Notes: generated by a model from the letters alone, not told the origin. A stretch of 64,000 nucleotides of DNA from CAWDMN01 sp963803155 (GCA_963803155.1 CAWDMN010000037.1:37326-101325); one strand, 5' to 3'; shown: positions 36,253 through 45,996, numbered from the stretch's first letter. Made by a program: numbers and translations.

Positions 36253-37317
36253 ATGTCCGATGCGGCTCAAGTTGCGGCTAATCCGGTATTAGGGATTTTG
36301 ATTTTTGCCCTGGGAGGACTGGCGGGTGCGGTATTTTATCTTCCGTTTAAAAAAGTCAAAAACTGGGCATGGGAGAGTTATTGGCTGGTTTATGCTCTCT
36401 TCGGTCTGATCGTTGTCCCCTGGGGATTGGCTTTCAGTACTGCCCCCAATTTGACCAAAGTATTAAGCCAGGCTCCACTGGATGCCATGGGATACTGTTT
36501 TATCTGTGGAGCTCTTTGGGGGGTGGGAGGACTTACCTGGGGGTTGATGATCCGGTATCTAGGCGTCGGTTTGGGACTGGCGATCGGATGCGGTCTATGT
36601 TCAGCCACTGGAACTTTGATTCCGCCATTGATCTCGGGGAATTTGCAAAAATTATATGGGACTCCTGCCGCCAATGCCTCTCTGTTGGGAGTGTTCGTGT
36701 CGCTGATCGGCATTGTTTTGGTGGGTATGGCCGGAATGTCCAAAGAGCGGGAATTGCCTGAAGAAGAAAAGAAAAAAGCCGTAGCTGAATTTGATTTTCG
36801 CAAGGGTTTGATGGTCGCTGTCTTTTCGGGGGTGATGAGCGCGGCCATGAGCTTTGGCTTGCAGGGAGGAGCAACCCTGGAAAAGCTGGCGCTCACTATC
36901 GATCCCGTGACTTCGGCAACCTGGAAGGGGATGCCTGTCCTGGTGGTGGTTTTGCTCGGGGGATTTGTAGTCAACGGGGGGTGGTGTCTTTATTTGAATT
37001 TGAAAAATCGGACCGTTGGAGATTATTTCAAAAGGGAAACGCCCTTGGCCATAAACTTGATATTTGCCGCGGTTGCTGGCGCCATCTGGTGTTCACAATT
37101 CATCTGTTTCAAAACAGGTGAGCCTGCCATGGGGATGATTGGCTACGTTGGATGGGCGGTGCTGATGGCCAGCTCGATCCTCTTTAGTACACTGCTGGGA
37201 ATTTTTCTGGGGGAATGGAAAGGCACCAGCGGCCGAACGCGTGTCCTGCTGGGGATGGGGTTGACCTTGCTTCTCTTATCTTCATTAATAGCCGGCTACA
37301 GCGGTTCACTCAGCTAA
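36253..37317 (+). CDS. rhaT: L-rhamnose/proton symporter
   Basis: A 354-residue inner membrane protein with ten hydrophobic segments of the drug/metabolite transporter fold, close to the 344 residues of E. coli RhaT. Characteristic are GGLAGAVFYLPFKKVKNWAW, a LWGVGGLTWGLMIRYLGVGL segment (about 97-116), GCGLCSATGTLIPP, and GVMSAAMSFGLQ. It imports L-rhamnose (and L-lyxose in relatives) with H+. It lies 180 bases after rhaA on the same strand and probably shares its regulation. Confidence 0.95.
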   Translation: MSDAAQVAANPVLGILIFALGGLAGAVFYLPFKKVKNWAWESYWLVYALFGLIVVPWGLAFSTAPNLTKVLSQAPLDAMGYCFICGALWGVGGLTWGLMIRYLGVGLGLAIGCGLCSATGTLIPPLISGNLQKLYGTPAANASLLGVFVSLIGIVLVGMAGMSKERELPEEEKKKAVAEFDFRKGLMVAVFSGVMSAAMSFGLQGGATLEKLALTIDPVTSATWKGMPVLVVVLLGGFVVNGGWCLYLNLKNRTVGDYFKRETPLAINLIFAAVAGAIWCSQFICFKTGEPAMGMIGYVGWAVLMASSILFSTLLGIFLGEWKGTSGRTRVLLGMGLTLLLLSSLIAGYSGSLS

Positions 37318-37460
37318 GCGGCGTGGATTTTGTCCTTCTCTGGCTCTTGGTGTGATCTAAGGATTTAAAGAGAAGATCCAACTGAACGAGTCGATCCGAT
37401 TCTCAAATAGATTTTGCGGCGGATTCTTTGAGGACTGATTTAGGGCGGGGAAAAGGGGAG

Positions 37461-38486
37461 ATGCGATATAAAGGGATCAACTACGATGTTGGAACCAGGT
37501 ACCAAAGTGAAACCTCCACGCGGAAAAATTTCGATGCCTCCATCGCCAGGAGCGAAATTGAAATCATCAAAAACGATTTGCATTGCAATTCTATCCGGAT
37601 CTCCGGTGACGATCCATCCCGATTAATCCTTGCCTCTGAAATTGCTCTTCAGCTTGAAATGACGGTGTGGCTTTCTCCGATCTTGATCAATCACAGCCAG
37701 GAAAATACTCTGCAATTTATCGGCTATTGCGCCCGAGAGGCTGAAAGGTTGCGTCAGCGGTACGAGTCTATTCATTTTGTGGTGGGGTGCGAATCGTCGC
37801 TTTTTGTTCAAGGAATCGTACCCGGTGATTCCACTGAAGAACGGATTGCCGGACTTTTTTCTCCGCTTGGCCTCGTGAAACATGTCCTTCATCTGGACTG
37901 GAAATTGCGGAAGAATCTTGACGAGTTCCTGGACCGGCTGGCGAACCAAGCCAGGCTGCATTTCAATGGAAAGCTAAGCTACGCTTCGGGAGTCTGGGAA
38001 CGCATTGATTGGACGGCATTCGATTTTGTTGGAGTGGATCATTATCGGGCTTCCTATAACCGGCGCTTTTATCGCAAGCAACTGGCCAGCTATCGAAAAT
38101 TTAATAAGCCTATCGTTGTGCTTGAATTTGGCTGTTGTGCTTATCGGGGCGCCGAAGACAAAGGAGCCGTTGGCTGGGCCATAGTCAATTGGGAGGGCGA
38201 AAAGCCGGAATTAAAGGGCGATTACCGGAGAGATGAAAATGTTCAGGCGGCGTATATTTTGGACATCCTGAAAATCCTGGACGAGGAGGATGTGCTGGGA
38301 GCTTTTGTCTTTACCTTTGTGAACCCCTTTTATACCCATGATGAAAATCCGAAATACGATTTGGACATGGCCAGCTACGCGGTTGTCGTGCCCGTCAGCG
38401 ATCCTGGAAAGAACCGTTACAAGGGCATGCCTTGGATTCCCAAAAAAGCGTTTTTCGAAATTGCCAAATTCTACTCCGAACACTAA
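37461..38486 (+). CDS. Cytosolic TIM-barrel protein, glycosidase-like
   Basis: A 341-residue protein starting MRYKGINYDVGTRY, with LHCNSIRISGDDPSRL (about 46-61), LEMTVWLSPIL, FVGVDHYRASYNRRF and KPIVVLEFGCCAYRGAEDKG. The family is often labelled abortive infection protein, but the visible layout is a clan-A-like glycosidase barrel with a glutamate in LEFG at the place of a nucleophile. No signal peptide is present, so it acts in the cytosol, perhaps on oligosaccharides imported with rhamnose. ATG 37461 follows AAAGGGGAG; a TTG 33 bases upstream is in frame but has no ribosome binding site. It lies 140 bases after rhaT, same strand. Confidence 0.65.
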   Translation: MRYKGINYDVGTRYQSETSTRKNFDASIARSEIEIIKNDLHCNSIRISGDDPSRLILASEIALQLEMTVWLSPILINHSQENTLQFIGYCAREAERLRQRYESIHFVVGCESSLFVQGIVPGDSTEERIAGLFSPLGLVKHVLHLDWKLRKNLDEFLDRLANQARLHFNGKLSYASGVWERIDWTAFDFVGVDHYRASYNRRFYRKQLASYRKFNKPIVVLEFGCCAYRGAEDKGAVGWAIVNWEGEKPELKGDYRRDENVQAAYILDILKILDEEDVLGAFVFTFVNPFYTHDENPKYDLDMASYAVVVPVSDPGKNRYKGMPWIPKKAFFEIAKFYSEH

Positions 38487-38737
38487 ATATTTTCCTGCAA
38501 AAACATCCCGTTGGAAATCCGGCAATCAAAAATCCTCTTCATCTTAATTTGTGCGTAATGGGCGTCCAAAAGAATGTGCGATTTGGGCCGCTCTGCTAAG
38601 AATAGAATTGCACTTTGCCCGGCAAGCAAAGATAGGGAAGCCATTCAGTCCAGCTACCTAATTCTTTCCTGCCCGACAAGATAGCGTGTGAAAAATACAC
38701 AGGTCAAGAGGAAACAGATTGGTCAGAACGGGAATGA

Positions 38738-40222
38738 TCAACGCCAGAGCTGAATGGCGGAGGCAGGTTTTTCCAAGCCCGCCGCGAGCGCCCTCGAGCG
38801 AAGCTGATCGCCAGCGGGAGTGGGTGATTCGAAGAACAGAACCTGAAGGAGTTTGGGGTACCTTTTCAACGACTGGAGGGCCTGTCCCCAACTTGCTGGA
38901 TATTGGCTTTTAAAGTGAGGAGCCAGGCCCAAGCCAATCGCCAAATAAGCAGCGCGCGCCTGTTTTTCTCCAGTCCCTGGCTGTTGCAGGCCCTCTTCAA
39001 TCTCCTTTTTTTCTTTCTCACCCCAACGGGCAAATTCCAAGGCAGGGTCGGGCAGTGGTTCCACATTTTGGGAGTCCTCGATTATGATCGAAAAATGCGG
39101 CTTTCCATTTTTATGTACTTTCCTTCCGCCCTGTTGACGGATGTTTTCCTCCGCGAGGCTGATGAGCCGATCGCCAAAAGTGGTGATGGTTTCATCAACA
39201 GGCATGTCATCCCGTGTCGTGTTGCGGTAGCGGTCTTTGATTTGCCAACCATGAGACATGAGCGATTGATTGCCGCGAATGACCCCGACGATGGTCCCTG
39301 CGGTAGCGGCATTGTTGTCGGCATCCCAACCGAAATTAAAAGCCGTCAGCGCGGTTCGGACGAAATCACCTTTTCCAAAGAGCAATGCGGCAATGACGGC
39401 TGCCGTATTCAACTCATATCCGTTGCGGTCTCGCATTTCACCGCGGTATAAGCTGTATTTCTCTTTTACCTTTCGCCGAGCCAATTTCCAATCGATAGGA
39501 TCCTCGCGATACCAGTGGGAAACGTCAAGTACAACCTCGCGCACGCGGCTGCGACTATCCAGTGCGTTGATCCCGTCCCTTATAATTTCATTCATGTCGC
39601 TTGTGAAAAATGCGCGGGCAATCATGGTATCGAATAATTGCGTGGTTTGGGCTGGCTCTCCAGAAATGGCGGCGCGAGTGTAATTCAGCCCGATCCGACA
39701 GGCGGTTTGGGGCATGCCAGGGGAAATCAATCCCCAGGATTCGCTCACAAATTGGCCTGAGATATTGAAGTCGGACCAGGGATTGATAAAAACCAATCCG
39801 GTCAGGGGTGGCTCGATTCCCAAGTCCATCAATTGCCGTGCATATTGGTTGGCGCACCAGATATAACGGTTGATGTGCTTCTTCCAAAGCTGGCTGATTT
39901 CGCTGGGGGAAAGAAGAATTTTATGTTGTTGCCCCATGGCGTGGAGATAAACCCATTCAAAATCCGTGTCGTCGTCAGTCCAGGCGCCATCGGGCAAGGC
40001 AGGAGTGTACTCCTTCACATCCCCCGGCTCATCAATGTATTTCATTTCATGAGGCAGGCCATTCAAATCTCCCAATAAATGGCCAAGCAATCCGCCGCGG
40101 ATTTTATCCTGCAGCGAGTCGGCGGAAATCTCAGCCCGGCGCCGATGTGCCAGGCATGGCAAGAGAAAGGAATTGAAAAGAATGAAGGATGACAGCCAAA
40201 AAACGATTCGTTGGGATTTCAT
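38738..40222 (-). CDS. Exported ADP-ribosylglycohydrolase-family protein
   Basis: A 494-residue protein with a signal peptide (about 6-26). DraG/ARH-family metal motifs are seen: LLGHLLGDLNG (about 46-56), GAWTDDDTDFEW (about 80-91) and GWDADNNAATAGTIVG (about 305-320). In the family these aspartates bind two Mg ions and remove ADP-ribose from proteins or cleave related N-glycosidic bonds. Typical members are cytosolic and about 300 residues long; this one is exported and 200 residues longer, so it more likely acts on an extracellular glycoside. Start taken as ATG 40222; an alternative start 48 bases upstream is possible and neither has a strong ribosome binding site. Confidence 0.75.
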   Translation of the reverse strand: MKSQRIVFWLSSFILFNSFLLPCLAHRRRAEISADSLQDKIRGGLLGHLLGDLNGLPHEMKYIDEPGDVKEYTPALPDGAWTDDDTDFEWVYLHAMGQQHKILLSPSEISQLWKKHINRYIWCANQYARQLMDLGIEPPLTGLVFINPWSDFNISGQFVSESWGLISPGMPQTACRIGLNYTRAAISGEPAQTTQLFDTMIARAFFTSDMNEIIRDGINALDSRSRVREVVLDVSHWYREDPIDWKLARRKVKEKYSLYRGEMRDRNGYELNTAAVIAALLFGKGDFVRTALTAFNFGWDADNNAATAGTIVGVIRGNQSLMSHGWQIKDRYRNTTRDDMPVDETITTFGDRLISLAEENIRQQGGRKVHKNGKPHFSIIIEDSQNVEPLPDPALEFARWGEKEKKEIEEGLQQPGTGEKQARAAYLAIGLGLAPHFKSQYPASWGQALQSLKRYPKLLQVLFFESPTPAGDQLRSRALAAGLEKPASAIQLWR

Positions 40223-40326
40223 GTTCGTCAAAATAAAAATTCTTGCGGATTTTGGACCGACGATGACCACCGGTCAAACCGATCAAAATCAAATTTGGAA
40301 AGGTTCAAACGACAAATGGTCAGGGT

Positions 40327-41603
40327 CTATTTATAATCCACCAGATATCCTTTGAAATCGATATTGGAGGGATCCTTTTTCTGATATGGCAGCGGCTTTG
40401 GATCCAGCATTTCCACCACCTTGTCCTTGATGGAATAGGCGAAGAAGTGGTTTCCGCGGGGATTGTAATGGCCGATGAAATATTCCTTCATGTAATCCTG
40501 GAAGGAGAGCCTGTATTTTTTAAAATCCTCGATGTGGACTAAGTTCATGTCGAAGTAATTGAAATTCTCCCGCTGGAGAAAATCGAGGATGGAAGCATCA
40601 TAGCGAGGCCCGCCCTTGGCCAGTTGTTGCATGGCGCGGTAAGGATCGAATAGCACCACCAGCAATTTTTTTTGGTTCAGACGCGCGAATTCTCTAGCCT
40701 TCAGCAGAATGTATTGGGTCGCTTCGAGAGAATATTTGTCCAGGAGTATGCTGGCCTGTTCTCGCAAAGTTGTCTCATTTCTCCAATCGATCGGAGATTG
40801 CAGCGCTTGGGCCAAAGGATCAATTTGTGATTTGTCCAAGCTGGATATGTATCCCAGTTTGTAAGCAAATAGTTGGAGGGCCATATCATCCTTCAAATGA
40901 TCCACCATCCATTGCGGATGGGTCATGTTGTAGAGCGATTCCCTTGTGTTTAGGATGTTCTCTCTTTCCACGAACTGGCCGGTGTTCAGGTCCATTTCAA
41001 CGTTGGGCCAGAAATTATTATGAAACATCCTCCCGTTCTGGTGATCCCATTGCGGATAGATGATCGCGTGGCGGCAACGCAGGAGACTGCGGATGTGGTC
41101 GTCGCCCCAAATGTAAAAAATCAAATTGGGTGCGGCGCTCGCGGTTTTTTCTTCCCGAATCATGCGCCGATAGGCCTGGTAAACCCCGTAACCTCCCATG
41201 CCAAAATTTCGGATCGGTTCGCCGAGATGGCCAGCCAAGTATTCTTGCCAAGTCTCACCGTCACTGACTTGGTGGCACAGCGTAAAACTATCGCCATAGG
41301 TGTTGATCCGGCATTTTTTCCGCGCGTAGAGAAAGGAAGTGCGTGGTCCGTTCTCTTGGACTGTCGATAGGGTGGCGCTTTTGTCGATGCCGTCACTGGG
41401 CAGGTAGTTCCCCAGACGGTATCCCAACTCCGGATCGAACTGGGCCAGGCCGGCCCTTGGAGGAAATTGTCAATCGTCGAGCGAGGGACGGCACTTTCAC
41501 GCAGATATTGTTCGAAAGTTTTCCGCACTCGTGGCGTGTTCTCAGGATAAGCCGGCAAAAATAACAGGAGGGCGAAAAATGGAGCCAAATGTCGAATGAT
41601 CAT
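40327..41603 (-). pseudogene. Secreted SGNH-type hydrolase, frameshifted
   Basis: Reading starts at ATG 41603 behind GGAGGAAAAG with a signal peptide (MIIRHLAPFFALLLFLPAYP) and runs in one frame to about 41440. The protein then continues in another frame as PRAGLAQFDPELGYRLGNYL and on to the stop at 40327. The shift lies between about 41435 and 41469. The second part has the SGNH blocks: TYGDSFT, NFGMGGYGVYQ, YIWGDDH and NPRGNHFF. Together they would give about 425 residues. The enzyme would be an exported esterase or acyltransferase-like lipase. One indel in otherwise clean coding sequence is either a recent inactivation or an assembly error. Confidence 0.75.
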
Positions 41604-41973
41604 CTTTTCCTCCGGATGGGAATCCCGCTATGGCTGCGAACTTCCCAAGGTGGGAATTTTAAGCTTCCACCAAAGGCAAGGCATAAGCAAGACTCAGTCT
41701 GGGACTTATGGGGACTTCCATCTGAGCCGATTCAGAATTTGACTTCTAATTTCGATTGTTGCGGATCAAGCCGGCTCGTATGTGCCGAGTTCTTTCTTTG
41801 AGGATGCTGAAGAGCCAGATGGGCTCTCTTATTATTTGCGCTGGGGACAAGGCATGAAAACTCCCAATCAAATTGAGACTCTTCAGGGGAAAATGGAATT
41901 ATGCGATGCAAGCCAGCCAGGGCGCGATCTACTCGCGCCCGCTCCGATGGTGCAGTTTGATCCTCTGCCGGGC
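41604..41973. other. Intergenic, one hairpin
   Basis: No gene seen. GGGCGCGA at 41920 pairs with TCGCGCCC at 41933 around TCTAC, 33 bases beyond the pckG stop codon. It could be a 3' hairpin of the pckG mRNA but no T-run follows on either strand. Confidence 0.45.
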
Positions 41974-43782
41974 TTAAGCGTCCTGCAGCCGAAAAAGGCT
42001 GGCCAGGATGAGTTCACGTTCGAAGATAAATTCCTTGGGCAACTTATCGTAGAGTTTGAAAAAAAATTCCTGGTGCGAAGTGACTTCTTCGAGCCAAGCC
42101 CGCTGATCGATTTTCATCACTTCCTCAAATTTTTCCGGGGTGAATTCCTCAAGGCCTTTCCATTCCAGATCTTCGTAGCGAGGCATCCAGCCTAAGGGGC
42201 TCTCCATACCGAATCCGCGCCCGTTCACCCGGTCCACAATCCACTTTAAAACCCGCATGTTTTCGCCAAAGCCGGGCCAGGCATATTTCCCCTCCGAGTT
42301 GGTGCGGAACCAATTGACCATAAAGATGGTGGGAGGAACGGGAATGCGGCGGCCTATTTGAAGCCAATGGTTAAAGTAGTCAGCCATGTGGTAACCGCAG
42401 AAGGGAAGCATTGCCATGGGATCGCGCCGGACTTGGCCGATTTGTCCCGCCGCGGCTGCCGTCATTTCGGATCCCATAGTGGCTGCCATATAGACTCCAT
42501 AGTTCCAATTGAAAGCTTGAAGGACCAGGGGAATCAGCCTGCTGCGCCGGCCGCCGAATATGAAAGCGCTGATTGGTACGCCTTTGGGATCTTCCCAGGC
42601 GGGATCGATGGATGGACACTGTTTAGCGGGAGCAGTAAAACGGGCATTGGGGTGAGCTGCTTTTCTTCCGCAATCGGGAGTCCAAGGTTTTCCTTGCCAG
42701 TCCGTCAGCTCTGCCGGGGGCTTCGGAGTCATCCCTTCCCACCAAACATCACCATCGCTCGTCAAGGCGACATTGGTGAAAATGCTATTGGCCTTAAGGC
42801 TATCCATCGCATTGGGATTGGATTGGTACGAAGTGCCGGGCGCTACACCGAAATAGCCGGATTCAGGATTAATGGCGCGCAGTCTTCCATCCTTTCCCAC
42901 TTTCAGCCAGGCAATGTCGTCCCCCACCGTAGTCACTTTCCAACCCTCGAATCCGGCGGGCGGAATCATCATGGCAAAATTGGTTTTGCCACAAGCGCTG
43001 GGGAAGGCCGCCGCTACATAAGTTTTTTCCCCTTGGGGAGATTCCACCCCCAGAATCAACATATGTTCGGCCAACCATCCTTCTTCGCGAGCCATATTGG
43101 AGGCAATTCTTAGAGCAAAGCATTTCTTGCCGAGGAGGGCGTTTCCGCCATACCCGCTCCCAAACGACCAGATGGCGCGCTCCTCCGGGAAATGGACGAT
43201 ATATTTCTGATCTTTATTGCAGGGCCAAGGCACATCACTCTGACCGGGAAGCAAGGGTGCTCCCACCGAATGCAGACATGGGACGAACTCGCCATCCCCC
43301 AGCACATCCAGCACGGCCTGGCCCATGCGGGTCATTATCCGCATGTTGACCACGACATATGGAGAATCGGTCAATTCCACGCCAATATGGGAAATGTGAG
43401 AACCAAGGGGGCCCATGCTGAAAGGAATCACGTACATAGTTCGGCCGCGCATGCATCCGTCAAACAACTTCCGCAAGGTGGCTTTCATCTCTCGCGGGTC
43501 CACCCAGTTGTTGGTGGGGCCGGCATCCTCTTTGCGAAGACTGCAGATAAAAGTCCGGTCTTCCACTCGAGCGACATCCGTCGGATCAGACCAGCAAAGA
43601 TAAGAATTCGGGCGCTTCCGTTCATTCAGTTTGATGAATGTACCGCTCTTAATAAGAGTCTGGCACATATTGTCATATTCCGATTCTGAACCGTCGCACC
43701 AATAGATCTGGTCGGGTTGACAAAGTTCCACCATCTCCTTGATCCATGCTTGAAGCTTTGGGCCGCTTCCTTGGGACTCCAT
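41974..43782 (-). CDS. pckG: Phosphoenolpyruvate carboxykinase (GTP)
   Basis: A 602-residue cytosolic enzyme interconverting oxaloacetate and PEP with GTP/GDP, of the usual length for the GTP class. Motifs in order: IPFSMGPLGSHISHIGVELT (about 115-134), WSFGSGYGGNALLGKKCFAL (about 205-224), kinase-1a loop FPSACGKTNFAM near 254 with the reactive cysteine, WKVTTVGDDIAWL (Mg site), NPESGYFGVAPGTS, FIFGGRRSRLIPLV, and FGENMRVLKWIVDR. In a fermentative or anaplerotic setting it may run toward oxaloacetate. ATG 43782 follows GGAAGGGATTAAAGTT; the frame extends 37 codons upstream without a start signal. Confidence 0.98.
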   Translation of the reverse strand: MESQGSGPKLQAWIKEMVELCQPDQIYWCDGSESEYDNMCQTLIKSGTFIKLNERKRPNSYLCWSDPTDVARVEDRTFICSLRKEDAGPTNNWVDPREMKATLRKLFDGCMRGRTMYVIPFSMGPLGSHISHIGVELTDSPYVVVNMRIMTRMGQAVLDVLGDGEFVPCLHSVGAPLLPGQSDVPWPCNKDQKYIVHFPEERAIWSFGSGYGGNALLGKKCFALRIASNMAREEGWLAEHMLILGVESPQGEKTYVAAAFPSACGKTNFAMMIPPAGFEGWKVTTVGDDIAWLKVGKDGRLRAINPESGYFGVAPGTSYQSNPNAMDSLKANSIFTNVALTSDGDVWWEGMTPKPPAELTDWQGKPWTPDCGRKAAHPNARFTAPAKQCPSIDPAWEDPKGVPISAFIFGGRRSRLIPLVLQAFNWNYGVYMAATMGSEMTAAAAGQIGQVRRDPMAMLPFCGYHMADYFNHWLQIGRRIPVPPTIFMVNWFRTNSEGKYAWPGFGENMRVLKWIVDRVNGRGFGMESPLGWMPRYEDLEWKGLEEFTPEKFEEVMKIDQRAWLEEVTSHQEFFFKLYDKLPKEFIFERELILASLFRLQDA

Positions 43783-44225
43783 AACTTTAATCCCTTCCGA
43801 AATGAATTTTTGTGATGAGAATGCAAGCCGCCTTCTGCTCAGGGAGAGTTGTCTAAAAAAAACGCACATTAATTGATCTCGTGCGGTCTTCACCTAAAAA
43901 CATCGGACGACTGACTGCGTCGTAGCGATTCCTCTCGTCCGGCATGGCGCTGGATTTTACATTTGAAAACTCCTAAAGTCAAGGATATGCCGCAGAATAG
44001 GCGACACTACAAATTGATTGGGGCAACTCCGCCGCTTTAAATGAAATGTCTTCAAGATTATGTTATTGAATGGATTTTTTAATATTAAGGGTTTTGGTAG
44101 GATTATTTCTAGACATGTGGGTAAAGTTTTGATAAACTCGGGTTGTTGAAAAAGTGTTATTTATACTTTTAGTCCCTTCTCCTTACCGAAAATGAGTTCT
44201 GCAAAAAGTATCGAAGGAGGATCTT
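43783..44225. other. Divergent intergenic region pckG/PilZ gene
   Basis: About 440 bases with no gene; AT-rich toward the right, where the promoters of the PilZ gene should lie. No clear -35/-10 pair could be fixed. Confidence 0.4.
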
Positions 44226-44540
44226 ATGGCGGCAATACGTGAAAGGCGGATTTATCCGCGAACCAAGGCCAATTGGCAAGTAGAAGTGCGAGGGTTGAGC
44301 CGGGATCGGCAGGTCATAAGAGAATTAAGCAAGATGGAGGACTATAGCCAGGCTGGGGCTTGTTTCCTTTCCATGTGCGACGTGGAATTGGGTTCCAAGC
44401 TATTTTTAAAAATTCGGCCTCCGGTTCGTTCGGGCGGACCACTCAATGTTGAAGGCGAAGTGGTGCGCATCGACAACGAAGTGGATGTCGGTAAAATGTT
44501 TAAAGCGGTCGCAGTACGCTGGAAGTCCTCGGATCGATAA
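44226..44540 (+). CDS. PilZ-domain protein
   Basis: A 104-residue single-domain protein. ERRIYPRTKANW provides the RRxxxR-type c-di-GMP-binding start, DYSQAGACF the second (D/N)xSxxG motif, and VEGEVVRIDNE the following strand. It should bind cyclic di-GMP and pass the signal to a partner by protein contact, for example in motility or exopolysaccharide control. ATG 44226 is preceded by AAGGAGGATCTT. A terminator follows 50 bases later, so it is a single-gene unit and not part of the hydrogenase operon downstream. Confidence 0.85.
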   Translation: MAAIRERRIYPRTKANWQVEVRGLSRDRQVIRELSKMEDYSQAGACFLSMCDVELGSKLFLKIRPPVRSGGPLNVEGEVVRIDNEVDVGKMFKAVAVRWKSSDR

Positions 44541-44589
44541 GTCGGTTCTTTGCTTTTTTTTTCATTCGCATTCAAAACCAAAAGGGATC

Positions 44590-44612
44590 GGGACCCACCG
44601 GTCCCTTTTTTT
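44590..44612 (+). terminator. Intrinsic terminator after the PilZ gene
   Basis: GGGACC, loop CACC, GGTCCC followed by seven T. The preceding A-rich side (AAAAGGG) could lengthen the stem. It should end plus-strand transcription. Confidence 0.8.
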
Positions 44613-45606
44613 ATCCTTACAATTATTGACCGCGGACCCATTCATCCATCGAGAGGAATTAGTTTATTGGTTGAGTGCAAAATCCATATTTCCTCGCAGA
44701 GTTCATGCGGCGGATACTACCAACCTCCCGGATGCAACCGCCAACGGCAAATTTTGAAAGGAGCAGAAATATTTGTTGACTCTGACGTACCCCTCCTTCT
44801 ATAAGATAACTTCTGCCGTGGTTGGGTTTCATTTTCCATTCTTGGATCACTCCTTTTCGTTGGGAATTTTTGAAAAATAGAGCCATTTGGGAATTGCCCC
44901 ATGGCAGCCTCTCTTCGTTGGAGACGTATAAATTTGCAAATGACGAGTCGGAAAATAATCCCCGCGATAATTTTCGCGATTGGCTCAGAAGGAACTAATA
45001 AGATCGACGGCTGAGGCAGCTCAAAATTGGCCTCAACTCCCTCCACTGGAGGGGCTGAAAAGCGCATGAAGAAAAATTGAGGCTGCCCCCGGAACCTGAA
45101 GATAAAGCTAATAATTCCTCAGCGGTTAAATCCTATGCTAGAAAGAATAAAATATATTTTCTCTTCCTTGAAAACGCTGATTAGATGGCTGTTTCGGAAG
45201 TATTTACCACCTACTCCACTTTTTGGTCCTGGCTCCGCCAAGTTAGGATTGTCGAGTCCCTTATTATTGGAGCTGTGAAAATAAAAAGCCGATGGAGCGG
45301 AACATCAATAATCACCTTCTGGCAGCTTTTTCAGAGGTTGGTGAGAATCACCCAAATGGGTGCTATACCCCGTTTGGACATTGATGGAGTTCGGCAGGCA
45401 TGTCCAGTGCTTTTGGATGATTGGATGGTTTTTATTTTAAGTTTCTAAAACAACTGCTTGAGGAATAAGCAGTAATCATATTTTGAGTCCCAGGTTGTGC
45501 AGTCGGGCCTATCTTGAGGATTAGATTAAAGGGAATCCTAGTCACTTGGTATTTTAAATGCAATGTGTACTCTTTGATGTTGTGAAATAACTTTATCTAT
45601 TGGAAG
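44613..45606. other. 1-kb gene-poor leader before the hydrogenase cluster
   Basis: No convincing protein frame in about 990 bases; an open frame at 45185-45448 is not protein-like. It contains a promoter-like pair (44776-44805) and an imperfect inverted repeat (GAGGCAGCTCAAAATT near 45014 facing AATTGAGGCTGCC near 45078). It could encode a non-coding RNA or a long 5' leader. Confidence 0.4.
44776..44805 (+). promoter_or_regulatory. Promoter-like sequence
   Basis: TTGACT at 44776-44781 and TATAAG at 44800-44805 with an 18-base spacer. It points toward the gene-poor leader and the hydrogenase cluster. Confidence 0.45.
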
Positions 45607-45996
45607 ATGACGGTGGAAACAAAAGCCAAATCGACTTTGACCTTGCAAGAGGTAATGGAACGGGTAGACGGGCGGTTGCTGACGGAAAAATGCAATCTGG
45701 ACACTAGTATCACTCATGTCGCCAGCTCAGATTTGATGAGTGACGTATTGGCTTTTTCCAAGCCGCATGCCTTATTGTTAACCGGACTTGTGAATCTTCA
45801 TGTAGTGCATGCTGCTGAAATGGCTGACTTAGCCGCCGTTATATTTGTCCGGGGGAAAAGGCCCAGCCCTGATGTGATTCAGCTGGCGGAAGAGAATGGG
45901 CTCCCCCTAATAACATCTCGCTATAGCATGTTTGAAATTAGTGGCCGATTATATGAAGCCGGACTCATTGGTTGTGATGTCCAGCGAAACGGTTGA
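45607..45996 (+). CDS. DRTGG-domain protein, hydrogenase-associated (first copy)
   Basis: A 129-residue protein consisting of a DRTGG-like domain: LTLQEVMERVDGRLLT, VASSDLMSDVLAFSKPHALLLTGLVN, HVVHAAEMADLAAVIFVRGKRPSPD, and GLPLITSRYSMFEISGRLYEAGL. DRTGG domains are found in phosphotransacetylases and CBS-containing regulators and probably sense a ligand. The same small proteins accompany hydrogenase/NuoEF clusters in Clostridia and Thermotogae. It opens a run of regulatory genes leading into nuoE. Its biochemical role is not known. A second, diverged copy lies at 47275. Confidence 0.8.
   Translation: MTVETKAKSTLTLQEVMERVDGRLLTEKCNLDTSITHVASSDLMSDVLAFSKPHALLLTGLVNLHVVHAAEMADLAAVIFVRGKRPSPDVIQLAEENGLPLITSRYSMFEISGRLYEAGLIGCDVQRNG

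Noticed and set aside
37461..38486. Abortive-infection phage defence gene
   Set aside because: Family label only; motifs and neighbours fit a sugar-active TIM barrel and no other defence gene is nearby.
45185..45448. 87-codon frame before the hydrogenase cluster
   Set aside because: Composition is not protein-like and there is no ribosome binding site.
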